Position numbers and translations under genes: made by a program. A DNA stretch of 39,301 nucleotides, from assembly GCA_050741915.1 (NCBI GenBank), contig JBOGEX010000091.1, positions 1-39,301 on the forward strand, read 5' to 3'. Numbering within the stretch: position 1 is the stretch's first letter; every line of letters begins with the position of its first letter. This stretch comes from JACCTH01 sp050741915. Lineage in GTDB: Bacteria > Actinomycetota > Acidimicrobiia > Spongiisociales > ZC4RG35. Positions 30,093-38,384 of the stretch are shown here, one piece after another. The notes beneath the pieces are model-generated. The model saw only the letters and a list, made by a program, of their open reading frames with translations, did no database searches and had not been told where the DNA came from.

Positions 30093-32030
30093 ATGACCGG
30101 CCGAACCACACCGCAGAGCGAGAAGAAGCCACCGGGCTGGAGAGTCGAGGGGGTCAAGAAACCGGAGTCCCCTCCCGACGAGCAGCCCGGCCTGCTTCGC
30201 CGTCCCCCCAACCGACGACTGCTGATCATCGCCCTGGTGCTCTTCGCGGCCAACTGGTACCTCACTTCGCTCTTCTTTGCTCGACCGGAGATCGAGCTCA
30301 GCTACAGCCAGTTCCTCGACGCCGTCGAAGATGGTGAGGTAGAAACCGTCTTCGCCCAGGGCGACAGCATCGACGGCATCTTCCGCGAGCCCCAGGCCAA
30401 CCCCGAGAACCCGGAGGAAACGGCCGAGGCCTTCTCGACAGTGAGGCCGAGCTGGGCGGACGACTCTCTGGTCGACACCTTGCGCGCCAACGGGGTCGAG
30501 ATCTCCGCCGTTGATCCCGAGCAGCGTCCGATCTGGCAGCAACTCCTCTTCGGATTCGGCCCGACCTTGCTCTTGCTCTGGCTCTTCGTCTCGATGTGGC
30601 GGAGGGCTGGGTCGGCTCTGGGCGGCCTCGGCGGCCTGGGCCGAAGCCGGGCCAAGCGCTTCGAGGCTTCCACCCAGCGCACCACCTTCGATGATGTCGC
30701 CGGGATCGACGATGCCAAGGCCGAGCTCACCGAGATCGTCGACTTTCTCAAGAACCCGGGCAAATACACCCGGCTCGGAGGCGCCATCCCCAAGGGAGTG
30801 CTTCTCTCCGGGCTCCCGGGAACGGGCAAGACCCTTTTGGCCCGAGCCGTGGCGGGCGAGGCCGACGTCCCCTTCTTCTCGATCTCGGCCTCCGAGTTCA
30901 TCGAGATGGTGGTCGGCGTGGGCGCCAGCCGGGTGCGGGACCTCTTCGACGAGGCGAAGAAGGTCGCCCCGGCGATCATCTTCATAGACGAGCTCGACGC
31001 CATCGGCCGCACCCGGGGTGGAGGGGTTTCCCTCGGAGGGCATGACGAACGGGAGCAAACCCTGAATCAGATCCTCACCGAGATGGATGGCTTCACCGGA
31101 TCGGAGGGGGTGATCGTCATCGCCGCCACCAACCGGCCTGAGGTGCTTGATGCTGCCCTCCTCCGGCCGGGCCGCTTCGACCGGCAAGTTGCGGTCAGTC
31201 CACCGGACCAGCGCGGCCGCCTCATGATCCTCGAAGTCCACACTCGCAACGTGCCGCTGGCCGATGGCGTCGATCTCGGATCGATCGCCTCGACCACGCC
31301 CGGTATGGTCGGCGCCGACTTACGAAATCTGGTCAACGAGGCGGCGCTGATGGCGGCGCGCCGCAATCACGAGAAAGTGACGATGGCGGACTTCGCCGAC
31401 GCCCTCGAGAAGATCGTCCTCGGCACCGAGCGCCAGATCATGATGTCCGAAGCCGAGAAAGAGCGAACTGCATTCCACGAAGGTGGCCACGCCCTCCTGG
31501 GCATGCTTCTCCCCGGCGCCGATCCGGTGCGGAAGATCTCGATCATCCCGCGCGGGCGCGCACTCGGCGTGACCTTCCAGTCACCCGACGCCGATCGCTA
31601 CGCCTATGACCGCAACTATCTCGAAGGACGGATCGTCGGGGCATTGGGGGGGCGGGCCGCCGAGGATGTCGTCTTCGGAACCACCACCACCGGTGCTGAG
31701 AACGATCTCGTCCAGGTCACCCGCATCGCCCGGTCGATGGTGGGCAAGTGGGGGATGTCGGATGTCATCGGACCCATCACCTTGATCGACGATAACCGCG
31801 AGCCGTACTTCGCCTCCGAGGTGGGGGAAAGGACGCAGGAGTTGATGGACGAGGAGGTGCGGCGCATCGTCGATGAGTGCTACCAGCGAGCCGTCACGGT
31901 GTTGAAGGAGCACCGGCCGCAGCTCGACGCCATCGCCGCGGCGTTGTTGGAGAAAGAAACCCTCGATGAAGCCGAGGCCTACGAGGTCGCCGGGATCAAG
32001 CGTTCCGAGGCAGCAACGGCAGCAGGCTGA
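30093..32030 (+). CDS. ftsH: ATP-dependent zinc metalloprotease FtsH (copy 2)
   Basis: A second FtsH-family membrane protease. ATG 30093 (MTGRTTPQSEKK) is preferred over the upstream GTG 30066 and gives 645 residues. A polar N-terminal tail of about 40 residues precedes TM1 (LLIIALVLFAANWYLTSLFF). A roughly 90-residue extracellular part and TM2 (LLFGFGPTLLLLWLFVSMW) follow. The AAA motifs are SGLPGTGKTLLARA, with Ser-Gly-Leu in place of the usual Phe-Gly-Pro, FIDELDAIGRTRGGG, and AALLRPGRFDRQ. The zinc site is AFHEGGHALLGM. It diverges clearly from copy 1 and lacks that copy's long charged tail. It may handle different substrates. TACGAT about 11 bases before the ATG is a weak -10. Confidence 0.93.
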   Translation: MTGRTTPQSEKKPPGWRVEGVKKPESPPDEQPGLLRRPPNRRLLIIALVLFAANWYLTSLFFARPEIELSYSQFLDAVEDGEVETVFAQGDSIDGIFREPQANPENPEETAEAFSTVRPSWADDSLVDTLRANGVEISAVDPEQRPIWQQLLFGFGPTLLLLWLFVSMWRRAGSALGGLGGLGRSRAKRFEASTQRTTFDDVAGIDDAKAELTEIVDFLKNPGKYTRLGGAIPKGVLLSGLPGTGKTLLARAVAGEADVPFFSISASEFIEMVVGVGASRVRDLFDEAKKVAPAIIFIDELDAIGRTRGGGVSLGGHDEREQTLNQILTEMDGFTGSEGVIVIAATNRPEVLDAALLRPGRFDRQVAVSPPDQRGRLMILEVHTRNVPLADGVDLGSIASTTPGMVGADLRNLVNEAALMAARRNHEKVTMADFADALEKIVLGTERQIMMSEAEKERTAFHEGGHALLGMLLPGADPVRKISIIPRGRALGVTFQSPDADRYAYDRNYLEGRIVGALGGRAAEDVVFGTTTTGAENDLVQVTRIARSMVGKWGMSDVIGPITLIDDNREPYFASEVGERTQELMDEEVRRIVDECYQRAVTVLKEHRPQLDAIAAALLEKETLDEAEAYEVAGIKRSEAATAAG

Positions 32031-32035
32031 GGCCG

Positions 32036-34273
32036 GTGGGCTGGGACCCGGCGGTCGTTCTCAAGCGATGGGACGAGGAGTCCGAGCTTTCCCACCATCG
32101 CACCATCGCTGCCCGCGAGCCACGGTTCGGTGCGATCGAGTTGGATTCGTTGCTGCAAATGAGGCTGACCGAACGCGGGATTGATCGCCTCTACCTCCAC
32201 CAAACCAAAGCGATCGAATCGATCAGATCACGTCGTCACACGATGCTTTCGGTTGGCACTGCCAGCGGCAAATCCATCGCCTTCCAGATCCCGATCCTCG
32301 AGCGGATCATCGCCGAGCCAAAGTCGACTGCGCTGCTGGTGTATCCGACCAAGGCGCTCGCCCAGGATCAGGCCCGATCCCTGCGATCGTTCAAGGTGCC
32401 TCTGGCCAGCACAGCTATTTACGACGGCGACACGCCCCAGGTGGAGCGCACGCAGATCAGGCGCCGGACCAACATCGTCCTGACCAATCCCGACATGCTC
32501 CACATCGGGATCCTTCCCTCCCACAACCTCTGGTCCGACTTCTTCCATCGGCTCGCATACGTGGTCGTCGACGAGGTACATCACCTGCGGGGGGTATTCG
32601 GGACCCACGTCGCCTTCATCCTTCGCAGGCTGCGCCGAATCTGTGAGATCTACGGGTCCTCGCCGACGTTCGTTCTTGCCTCCGCCACCATCGGCAATGC
32701 CGCCGAGCTAGCCGAACAGCTCACCGGACTCGAGGTCGAGGTCATCGAAGGAGACTATTCACCGGCCGGCGAGAGATCGTTCGCCCTCTGGAATCCCGGG
32801 CTCGTCGACCTTGAGCTGGGGCTAAGGCGCTCGGCCCTTGGTGACGCCACCGCGCTCTTTGCCGAGCTGGTCAAAGAGGGTGGCAAGGTGATCGCTTTCA
32901 CCCGGGGCCGGAAGAGCACCGAGCTCATGTACAAATGGGCTGCCGGGCGCCTTCCAGCCGAGCTCGCTTCCGAGATCGCCCCCTATCGGGCTGGCTACAC
33001 CCCGGCCCAGCGGCGCCAGGTCGAGTCGCGACTTTTTAGCGGTCAACTGGCGGGGGTAATTGCCACCAACGCCCTCGAACTGGGGATCGACGTCGGGGGC
33101 CTTGACGCTGCCGTGATCACCACGTTCCCGGGGACGATGGCGGCGTTTCGCCAGCAAGCGGGACGGGCCGGACGCAGTGGGCAGAGCTCGCTGGTGGTCC
33201 TGGTCGCTGGTGACGATGCCCTTGATCAGTATCTGATGCGGCATCCGCAGGAACTGTTCGACCGGCCCTCGGAAGCCGTCGTGGTCAACCCCGCCAACCC
33301 GCTCCTGGCCGCCGCCCACATGGCCTGTGCGGCTTTCGAGAAGCCGCTCGACCTGGATGATCGCCAGTTTCTCGGCCCCGGCACCGAAGAAGTCGCCAAC
33401 AGCCTCGTGCAGAGCGAACACCTGCGGCTCAAGGACGGAAAGCTCCATTGGGCGATGAGGCAGAAGCCGGCGCCATCCATCGATTTGAGGGCGAGCGGTG
33501 GGCCCCCATACGCGATCATCGCCGGCGGAAAGCTGCTCGGGACTCTCGACCACGGGAAGGTCACCCGCGACGCCCATCCGGGTGCTATCTACCTCCACCA
33601 GGGTGATTCATTTCTCGTGGAAGCCATCGACCACCAACGGCGCGAGGTCCGGGTGCGATCGGCTTCGGTCGATTACTACACCCAAACCCGCACGGAAACC
33701 GAACTTGGCATCGTCGAAATGGAGATTCGGAGCAAAATCGGCACCTCCGGGGCCCACATCCACTTGGGGATGGTCGATGTCGACAACCAGGTCGTCTCCT
33801 TTCAAAGGCGGAGGCTACGAACCCGCGAGGTGATCGAGACGGTGCCGCTCGACCTTCCCTCCTATCGCATGACAACTTCGGCGGTCTGGCTGACGATCCC
33901 CGACTCACTCCTCAAGACGTTGCGAGGCGACTTGCTGGGCTCGCTGCATGCGGCCGAGCATGCGGGGATCGCCATGCTGCCGTTGATGGCCGTATGTGAT
34001 CGCTGGGACCTTGGCGGACTCTCGACCAATTGGCATCGCGACACCGGGACCGCCACGATCTTCATCCACGAGGGCTATCCGGGAGGGGCGGGTATCGCTC
34101 CGATCGCTTACGAGCGCCGGCACAAGCACTGGCAGTCGACTCGCGACGCCATTGCGGAATGCCCTTGCGTATCCGGGTGCCCCTCATGCGTGCAATCACC
34201 GAAGTGTGGCAACCTCAACGAGCCCTTGTCGAAAGAGGGCGCGGTCGCACTCCTCGACGCGATCCTTGGTTGA
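32036..34273 (+). CDS. DEAD/DEAH-box helicase with DUF1998 (MrfA/Rv3649-like)
   Basis: A 745-residue superfamily 2 helicase. Motif I is VGTASGKSIAFQIPIL, Ia VYPTKALAQDQ, II VVVDEVHHL (DEVH), III LASATIG, V NALELGIDVGGL and VI QQAGRAGRSGQ. The C-terminal DUF1998/MrfA-type region ends with four clustered cysteines (CPCVSGCPSCVQSPKCGNLN), a predicted zinc site. B. subtilis MrfA, of the same layout, repairs mitomycin damage. The actinobacterial form is the 'helicase/secretion neighbourhood' helicase next to Tad genes, as here. The GTG at 32036 is five bases after ftsH2. It converges on the Tad operon across repeat cluster C. Confidence 0.93.
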   Translation: MGWDPAVVLKRWDEESELSHHRTIAAREPRFGAIELDSLLQMRLTERGIDRLYLHQTKAIESIRSRRHTMLSVGTASGKSIAFQIPILERIIAEPKSTALLVYPTKALAQDQARSLRSFKVPLASTAIYDGDTPQVERTQIRRRTNIVLTNPDMLHIGILPSHNLWSDFFHRLAYVVVDEVHHLRGVFGTHVAFILRRLRRICEIYGSSPTFVLASATIGNAAELAEQLTGLEVEVIEGDYSPAGERSFALWNPGLVDLELGLRRSALGDATALFAELVKEGGKVIAFTRGRKSTELMYKWAAGRLPAELASEIAPYRAGYTPAQRRQVESRLFSGQLAGVIATNALELGIDVGGLDAAVITTFPGTMAAFRQQAGRAGRSGQSSLVVLVAGDDALDQYLMRHPQELFDRPSEAVVVNPANPLLAAAHMACAAFEKPLDLDDRQFLGPGTEEVANSLVQSEHLRLKDGKLHWAMRQKPAPSIDLRASGGPPYAIIAGGKLLGTLDHGKVTRDAHPGAIYLHQGDSFLVEAIDHQRREVRVRSASVDYYTQTRTETELGIVEMEIRSKIGTSGAHIHLGMVDVDNQVVSFQRRRLRTREVIETVPLDLPSYRMTTSAVWLTIPDSLLKTLRGDLLGSLHAAEHAGIAMLPLMAVCDRWDLGGLSTNWHRDTGTATIFIHEGYPGGAGIAPIAYERRHKHWQSTRDAIAECPCVSGCPSCVQSPKCGNLNEPLSKEGAVALLDAILG

Positions 34274-34293
34274 TTTTTACCTGGCCATCACCG

Positions 34294-34401
34294 AAATTCG
34301 GTGCACCACGACACCCACTTCTTGACAAATTTGGCGCACCACGACCGACAGTCGGTCGCCCTGCATATTTGGTCAGGAGTGGTCGCCCTGCACCAAATTT
34401 G
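34294..34401. repeat. Intergenic repeat cluster C (2 direct + 2 inverted units)
   Basis: It lies between the converging helicase and TadE-like genes. Direct units at 34294-34314 and 34327-34349 (type AAATTTGGCGCACCACGACC) precede inverted units at 34351-34372 and 34379-34401 (type GGTCGCCCTGCACCAAATTT). The centre is CGACCGAC-A-GTCGGTCG, perfect 8-bp arms. The second unit is the exact 20-base complement of a unit in cluster B. Reading away from the helicase stop, the unit-type order is the same as reading away from the coaX stop in cluster B. It could act as a two-way terminator here. Confidence 0.88.
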
Positions 34402-34423
34402 TATCGGACTCCCGAGAGAACGG

Positions 34424-34801
34424 CTAGGGGACGTACTCGGCCCGGCTGGCAGCCCGCACCTCCACTTCCCCCACGATGGCGATTCGGGTCGCAACCACGA
34501 CCTCGACTTCAACCTGGCGCGGTTCGAAGGTCTCCACCACGGAGCAGCGACACTCAAGGAGACGAGCGCCGTTGGCCGCCGCCAGCTCGGCTGCGACCTC
34601 TATCGGAGTCGCACTGTCCGCTAGAGCCGGGAAGGTGGCCGGAGCCGCCGCCAGTGCCGCGGCGTCGGCTGCCGTGATCGCCCGAGCCCGGGCCGTCACC
34701 AGTTGGACGGCAGCCAGCAAGGCGAGACAGGTAGCAATGACGACGAGAACGAGAGCGAGAGCGAGAATCGTTGCCGACCCTCGCTCTCGTCTCGACGTCA
34801 T
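34424..34801 (-). CDS. TadE/TadG-like protein (Rv3654c type)
   Basis: A 125-residue protein of the 'helicase/secretion neighbourhood TadE-like' kind. The short basic N-terminus RRERGSATILALALVLVVIA leads into one transmembrane helix, then an Ala-rich exported part (TAADAAALAAA) with two close cysteines (ECRCSV). The RG-SATI start of the helix resembles pseudopilins. ATG 34801 overlaps the tadE stop by 4 nt (ATGA). It is probably a minor pseudopilin of the Tad/Flp pilus or a related secretion device. It is the last gene of the operon and ends before cluster C. Confidence 0.82.
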   Translation of the reverse strand: MTSRRERGSATILALALVLVVIATCLALLAAVQLVTARARAITAADAAALAAAPATFPALADSATPIEVAAELAAANGARLLECRCSVVETFEPRQVEVEVVVATRIAIVGEVEVRAASRAEYVP

Positions 34802-35136
34802 TTCTCGACCCTCATCACCGCCCGGCCATGGAGATCGACTGTCGCCCATCTCAGGATCGGTGTGGTGAGTCGATGCCGAAGTGTGACTGTCACGATCGCC
34901 TGTCTTCCGACGACCGCTGGTCGCACAACCGACACTTTCGCCCGATCAACCAGCTGGGGAGAAAGAGCGGCGGTCACCGCAGACACCGCCGCCTCCGGGT
35001 TGGGAGCAGTGGCCGCCACCCGCACCCCCTCGCGAGCAGCAGCCACCAGTTCTAACTGGATGCGCGCCACCACCACCACTTCCAGGATCGCCAGCAGAAC
35101 CAGAATGAGGGTCGGGATAGTGACGGCCATTTCCAT
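34798..35136 (-). CDS. tadE: TadE-family pseudopilin
   Basis: A single-helix TadE-like protein with N-terminal MEMAVTIPTLILVLLAILEVVVV and then an Ala-rich, beta-containing exported domain (REGVRVAATAPNPEAAVSAV). ATG 35136 has GGAGG seven bases upstream and gives 112 residues. In-frame residues before it (NPERGGVA) look like the usual TadE pre-helix, so a slightly earlier start such as GTG 35142 is possible. It follows the Flp-like pilin gene by 23 bases. TadE-type pseudopilins are needed for Flp pilus assembly. Confidence 0.8.
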   Translation of the reverse strand: MEMAVTIPTLILVLLAILEVVVVARIQLELVAAAREGVRVAATAPNPEAAVSAVTAALSPQLVDRAKVSVVRPAVVGRQAIVTVTLRHRLTTPILRWATVDLHGRAVMRVEK

Positions 35137-35159
35137 CGCCACGCCTCCGCGTTCTGGGT

Positions 35160-35357
35160 TCAGAACTGACCGGCCACCCATCCCACGACCTTGCCCAGGA
35201 TCGTGCTGATGATCGAGGTGCCACCGCTCGACTGCACCCACTTGAAGAGGATGATTGCCAGCGCGGTCGCCGCCAGGATCACGAGGAAGTACTCGACCGT
35301 TCCCTGCCCGCGCTCGTCGCCACGGGCGGTATCCAACCACCGCCAGATTGCCAGCAT
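35160..35357 (-). CDS. Flp-like pilin, DUF4244 family
   Basis: A 65-residue pilin-like protein (Rv3656c type). A short charged N-terminus ends ERGQGTVEYFLVILAATALA, a class-IV-pilin-like cleavage context (Gly before TVEY) with the conserved Glu five residues in, then one hydrophobic helix and a short tail. It has the best ribosome-binding site in the locus, AAAGGAG six bases from ATG 35357, as expected for the most abundant subunit. No prepilin peptidase gene is seen in the window, so cleavage would need an enzyme encoded elsewhere. Confidence 0.85.
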   Translation of the reverse strand: MLAIWRWLDTARGDERGQGTVEYFLVILAATALAIILFKWVQSSGGTSIISTILGKVVGWVAGQF

Positions 35358-35411
35358 GACTGGCTCCTTTCACTTGCTCCCGACGACCGGCCGGGGCGGG
35401 GGGAAGCAATG

Positions 35412-36011
35412 TCACGGCAGCGCACCTACGAGGTCGCCGAAGGAGCGGTAGACGATCGGGCCGACGAAGAGGACGACAAAGCCCGGGAGGATCAGGAGAC
35501 CGAGCGGGATCATCAATGTCACCGGGAGGCGGCGAATTCGCTCGAGCGCTGCGGTCCGCCGCAGTTGACGCATCTCTACCAGGTGATCCGCCACGGCTTC
35601 TGCGACCGGCGCCCCCGATGCCGCCGCCAAGGCCAACCGCGACAACATCGGCCGGGTGAGCGGGCCTGACTCGGTGAGGGCGAGTGCCATCCCTTGGCGA
35701 CGCGCCCGGCGAACCACGGTGGCCGTTTCGTTGGCCACATCCCCGCGTACAAAACCGCGACCGAGTTCAAGGGCTGAGGCCAGTGGCAATCCGGCCGTCA
35801 AACCGACGAGAAGGATGCGGGCCAGAAGCGCTTGTTGGAGGGGAACTTCTCGCGACCGAGCTCGGCTCGTCGAGCGTCGCTTCCAGAGATGAAAGAAGCC
35901 AAGAGCGCCACCGGCCAGACCCAAGAGGAAGGGTCGCTGTATCAAGAGGACGGTGGCGAACGAGGTCAGCACCGGTCGCCCGCGCAGCGAATGATCGACG
36001 AAAGCTCTCAT
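35412..36011 (-). CDS. tadC: TadC-like type II/IV secretion membrane protein
   Basis: A 199-residue integral membrane protein with a T2SF (GspF-like) domain and three to four hydrophobic segments (near the N-terminus, LLARILLVGLTAGLPLASAL, and C-terminal LPVTLMIPLGLLILPGFVVL). ATG 36011 shares one base with the tadB stop (TGATG). TTG 36014 is an alternative. With TadB it should form the inner-membrane platform on which the ATPase acts. It corresponds to Rv3657c by position. Confidence 0.82.
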   Translation of the reverse strand: MRAFVDHSLRGRPVLTSFATVLLIQRPFLLGLAGGALGFFHLWKRRSTSRARSREVPLQQALLARILLVGLTAGLPLASALELGRGFVRGDVANETATVVRRARRQGMALALTESGPLTRPMLSRLALAAASGAPVAEAVADHLVEMRQLRRTAALERIRRLPVTLMIPLGLLILPGFVVLFVGPIVYRSFGDLVGALP

Positions 36012-36679
36012 CAAATGCGAACCCGTCTGAGGAGCACGCCAACCATTAACAGGCCGAGGAGGAGCAGAGAAACGCCGCCGACCACCATCGCCGCCGAAAC
36101 CGGACCTGCCGAAAGCATGAGGGCGAGATCGCCGCGCACGATCTGGGTGGCCAGCACCGCCAACGGAAACCCACCGACGAGTCCGATCGACCAGCGAGCC
36201 GCCGCCGTCAATGAACGTTTCTCGCCCTGCAACGTTGCTTCGTCCGCCGCTTCAGCCGCCAGCGCCTCGAGCACGGCCACAACCGAGCCACCCGTTGATC
36301 CCGCAACGGCCACCACCGCCCCCACCGCCTCCATGCCTTCACAATCAGCGAGAACGAGGCTCATCTCGGAGAAGGGACGCCCTGCCTCCGCCAACCGACC
36401 AACTCGCGTGAGGCCTAGTTCGGGATAGGCGCCCACTGCGCCGGCGATTGCCGAACGCAGAGAATTTCCTGCTCGAAGCTCGCCGGACGCCGTGCGAAGC
36501 CAACCAGCCACGAGGCCGGCGCGAGTCGATCGGCGCTTCGCTCGCAGGACCAAACCCAGAGCGACCGCCAACGGTCCTGCCGCCAGCTCCGGGCTTGACC
36601 AGGTCAGCGCCAGGATCACTGTTTCCGTCAGGGAGAGGTGACCCCACAAACCAAGGGTGATGATCAAACCCGTCAGCAC
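36011..36679 (-). CDS. tadB: TadB-like type II/IV secretion membrane protein
   Basis: A 222-residue membrane protein with an N-terminal helix pair and a T2SF-like cytoplasmic part (ELRAGNSLRSAIAGAVGAYP, LADCEGMEAVGAVVAVAGST). Two C-terminal helices follow (GLVGGFPLAVLATQIV; SAAMVVGGVSLLLLGLLMVG). GTG 36679 is preceded by AGGAG five bases upstream and overlaps the cpaF stop by 7 nt. The open frame to 36781 lies within cpaF. It acts with TadC as the platform. Confidence 0.85.
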   Translation of the reverse strand: MLTGLIITLGLWGHLSLTETVILALTWSSPELAAGPLAVALGLVLRAKRRSTRAGLVAGWLRTASGELRAGNSLRSAIAGAVGAYPELGLTRVGRLAEAGRPFSEMSLVLADCEGMEAVGAVVAVAGSTGGSVVAVLEALAAEAADEATLQGEKRSLTAAARWSIGLVGGFPLAVLATQIVRGDLALMLSAGPVSAAMVVGGVSLLLLGLLMVGVLLRRVRI

Positions 36680-37746
36680 GAGATCTCCTCGATCCGCCCG
36701 TTCCTTATCTCCGCGATGGATGTCAGCCTCCTCGTGCCCGAACGACGTTCCAGTTGGAGGAGACAGTCGATGGCCGCCCACAACTGCCGTCGCACCGCGG
36801 TTTCTCCGACCCGCTCCTCACCAGATAGCGCCAGCGTCTCCAAACGCCACATCGCCTCTTCCGGGCTGTTGGCGTGGACCGTGGCCATCGACCCGTCGTG
36901 ACCGGTGTTGAGGGCGCCGATCATGTCCAAAGCTTCCGCCCCTCTGACCTCACCCACCACGATGCGATCCGGTCGGAGGCGGAGAGCCGAACGCAGCAAT
37001 GCCCGGAGGGGAATGGCACCCTTTCCTTCCGAGTTGGATGGCCGCGCCTCGAGACGAACCACATGACCGGGAAACGACAACTCAGCGGCGTCCTCGATCG
37101 TCACTACCCGTTCGCCTTCGCTGATCTCGCCCCCGAGGATGTTGAGGAGGGTCGTTTTGCCCGTTCCCGTCCCTCCGGAGACAATCAAGTTGCGCCGCTC
37201 GGAGACGAGGGATCGCAACATCTCTACCTGCTCGGCCGTAATCGTCCCCCGATCGCGCAAGCCGACCAACGAATCGATCGAGCGAACGAACCGGCGAACC
37301 GCTACCACCGGATGATCGACCGCGGCCGGGGGAATGACCGCATGAAGTCGACTGCCGTCGGCGAGTCGGGCATCGACTGTGGGGGACGAGCGATCGAGTC
37401 TCAGGCCGAGTGGGGCAATCACCCTCTCCACTGCGGCTACCACGGCCGCGTCGTCGGGAAACCCGAGATCGGCCCGCGAGAGTGTGCCTTCACGCTCGAT
37501 GAAGACCTCTTGGGGTCCGTTGACCAACACGTCGCTGACCTCGGGATCGCGGAGCAACACCTCGAGCGGCCCCAGGCCGATCAGGCCGTCGACCACCTCT
37601 TCGAGCAGACTTTCAGCCGCAAGCGGCGCTTCCACTGCCGCCAGCCGGCGAATGGTGCGTCGCAGCTGGTGACGCTCGAGGGGAGCGTCGGAGTCGATGA
37701 GCGCGCCCGTGAGTCTCTCCGCCAGGCTGTGATCGTTCAAGGCCAT
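36673..37746 (-). CDS. cpaF: CpaF/TadA-type secretion ATPase
   Basis: Hexameric ATPase that powers Tad pilus assembly or export (Rv3659c type). ATG 37746 (MALNDHSLAERL) has GGGAG five bases upstream and overlaps the CpaE-like gene by 10 nt, giving 357 residues. The open frame to 38013 is not needed. It has the EVSDVLVNGPQEVFIEREG block, Walker A VSGGTGTGKTTLLN, ERVVTIEDAAEL (Asp box), LRSALRLRPDRIVVGEVRG (Walker B) and GHDGSMATVHANSPEEA (His box). All catalytic motifs are intact, so the locus is likely functional. Confidence 0.95.
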   Translation of the reverse strand: MALNDHSLAERLTGALIDSDAPLERHQLRRTIRRLAAVEAPLAAESLLEEVVDGLIGLGPLEVLLRDPEVSDVLVNGPQEVFIEREGTLSRADLGFPDDAAVVAAVERVIAPLGLRLDRSSPTVDARLADGSRLHAVIPPAAVDHPVVAVRRFVRSIDSLVGLRDRGTITAEQVEMLRSLVSERRNLIVSGGTGTGKTTLLNILGGEISEGERVVTIEDAAELSFPGHVVRLEARPSNSEGKGAIPLRALLRSALRLRPDRIVVGEVRGAEALDMIGALNTGHDGSMATVHANSPEEAMWRLETLALSGEERVGETAVRRQLWAAIDCLLQLERRSGTRRLTSIAEIRNGRIEEISC

Positions 37747-38288
37747 GGCAACTCCCACACTTGACGCCAACGTCGCACCCAGCGGCCACGAGGTATCGAC
37801 TGCGTCTCCAACAAGGAATGGATCGCTCGACGATGTAGGGGCGGGAGCACCGGCCCCGGCCCGGGTGCGACCTGGCCAAGGCCGCTCGCTTGCCATACCG
37901 CGGGGCGGCCCCCCGCCACGCTCAAGAATCCGGGTAGCAGCGGGACCACCGGAATTACCGGCCAGGGAAGGCCTAGCTCGCCTTCTCCAACTCGGAGACT
38001 GATGGAGGGCCATGAGCCGGCTAGTCGCTCAATGGTTTCGGCAGCTTCGATCCATCCCACGCCGCCGTTGCGCAACACCGCCATTTCCGCTGGACCGGGC
38101 GTCAGCTCGGCCCGGGTAGGCCCATCAGCGACGAGGTCGGCTAACGACCTCTTGCTCGGATAGTTGGGTCCGGCGGGGTCGAGATCGACCAGGAGAGAAG
38201 GGCTATCGGCTGCGGCCGCCAGGCCCATCGGCGCCAGCACTGAGAGCACTGAATCGATCTCTGTCCGGACGCCGAGGATTCGTACCAC
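37737..38288 (-). CDS. Minimal CpaE-like protein without a P-loop
   Basis: A 183-residue protein at the head of the Tad operon, where actinobacteria carry a CpaE-like (ParA/MinD-type) ATPase (Rv3660c position). SLLVDLDPAGPNYPSKRSLADLV matches the 'VDLD' strand and following helix of that family, and VGWIEAAETIERLAGSWP a later helix. The N-terminal Walker A (KGGxGKT) and the receiver-like domain are absent. The first residues go straight to RTEIDSVLSVLAPMGLAAAA. The start is GTG 38288. It is probably a non-ATPase relic or a reduced localisation factor. The stop lies inside the cpaF start. Confidence 0.6.
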   Translation of the reverse strand: MVRILGVRTEIDSVLSVLAPMGLAAAADSPSLLVDLDPAGPNYPSKRSLADLVADGPTRAELTPGPAEMAVLRNGGVGWIEAAETIERLAGSWPSISLRVGEGELGLPWPVIPVVPLLPGFLSVAGGRPAVWQASGLGQVAPGPGPVLPPLHRRAIHSLLETQSIPRGRWVRRWRQVWELPWP

Positions 38289-38371
38289 GATCCGTCGAAC
38301 CTATGGAGTGAAAGTGGCCCTATCTACCTCTTGTCAAGCGATCATCGAGGTGGCATTAATGAAGGCTTCCG

Positions 38372-38377
38372 TAAAAT
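38372..38377 (+). promoter_or_regulatory. Candidate -10 for a leaderless HAD-gene transcript
   Basis: TAAAAT ends seven bases before ATG 38385, and no ribosome-binding site is present, the layout of leaderless actinobacterial mRNAs. An upstream alternative pairs TTGTCA (about 38331-38336) with ATTAAT 18 bases later. Confidence 0.5.
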
Positions 38378-38384
38378 TTCTCCT

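Noticed and set aside
29934..31241. A 435-residue minus-strand open frame opposite ftsH2
   Set aside because: It is antisense to a clear FtsH with all motifs. High GC makes such long mirror frames common, and no domain is recognisable in it.
36874..37764. A 296-residue plus-strand frame opposite cpaF
   Set aside because: Antisense shadow of the intact secretion ATPase.
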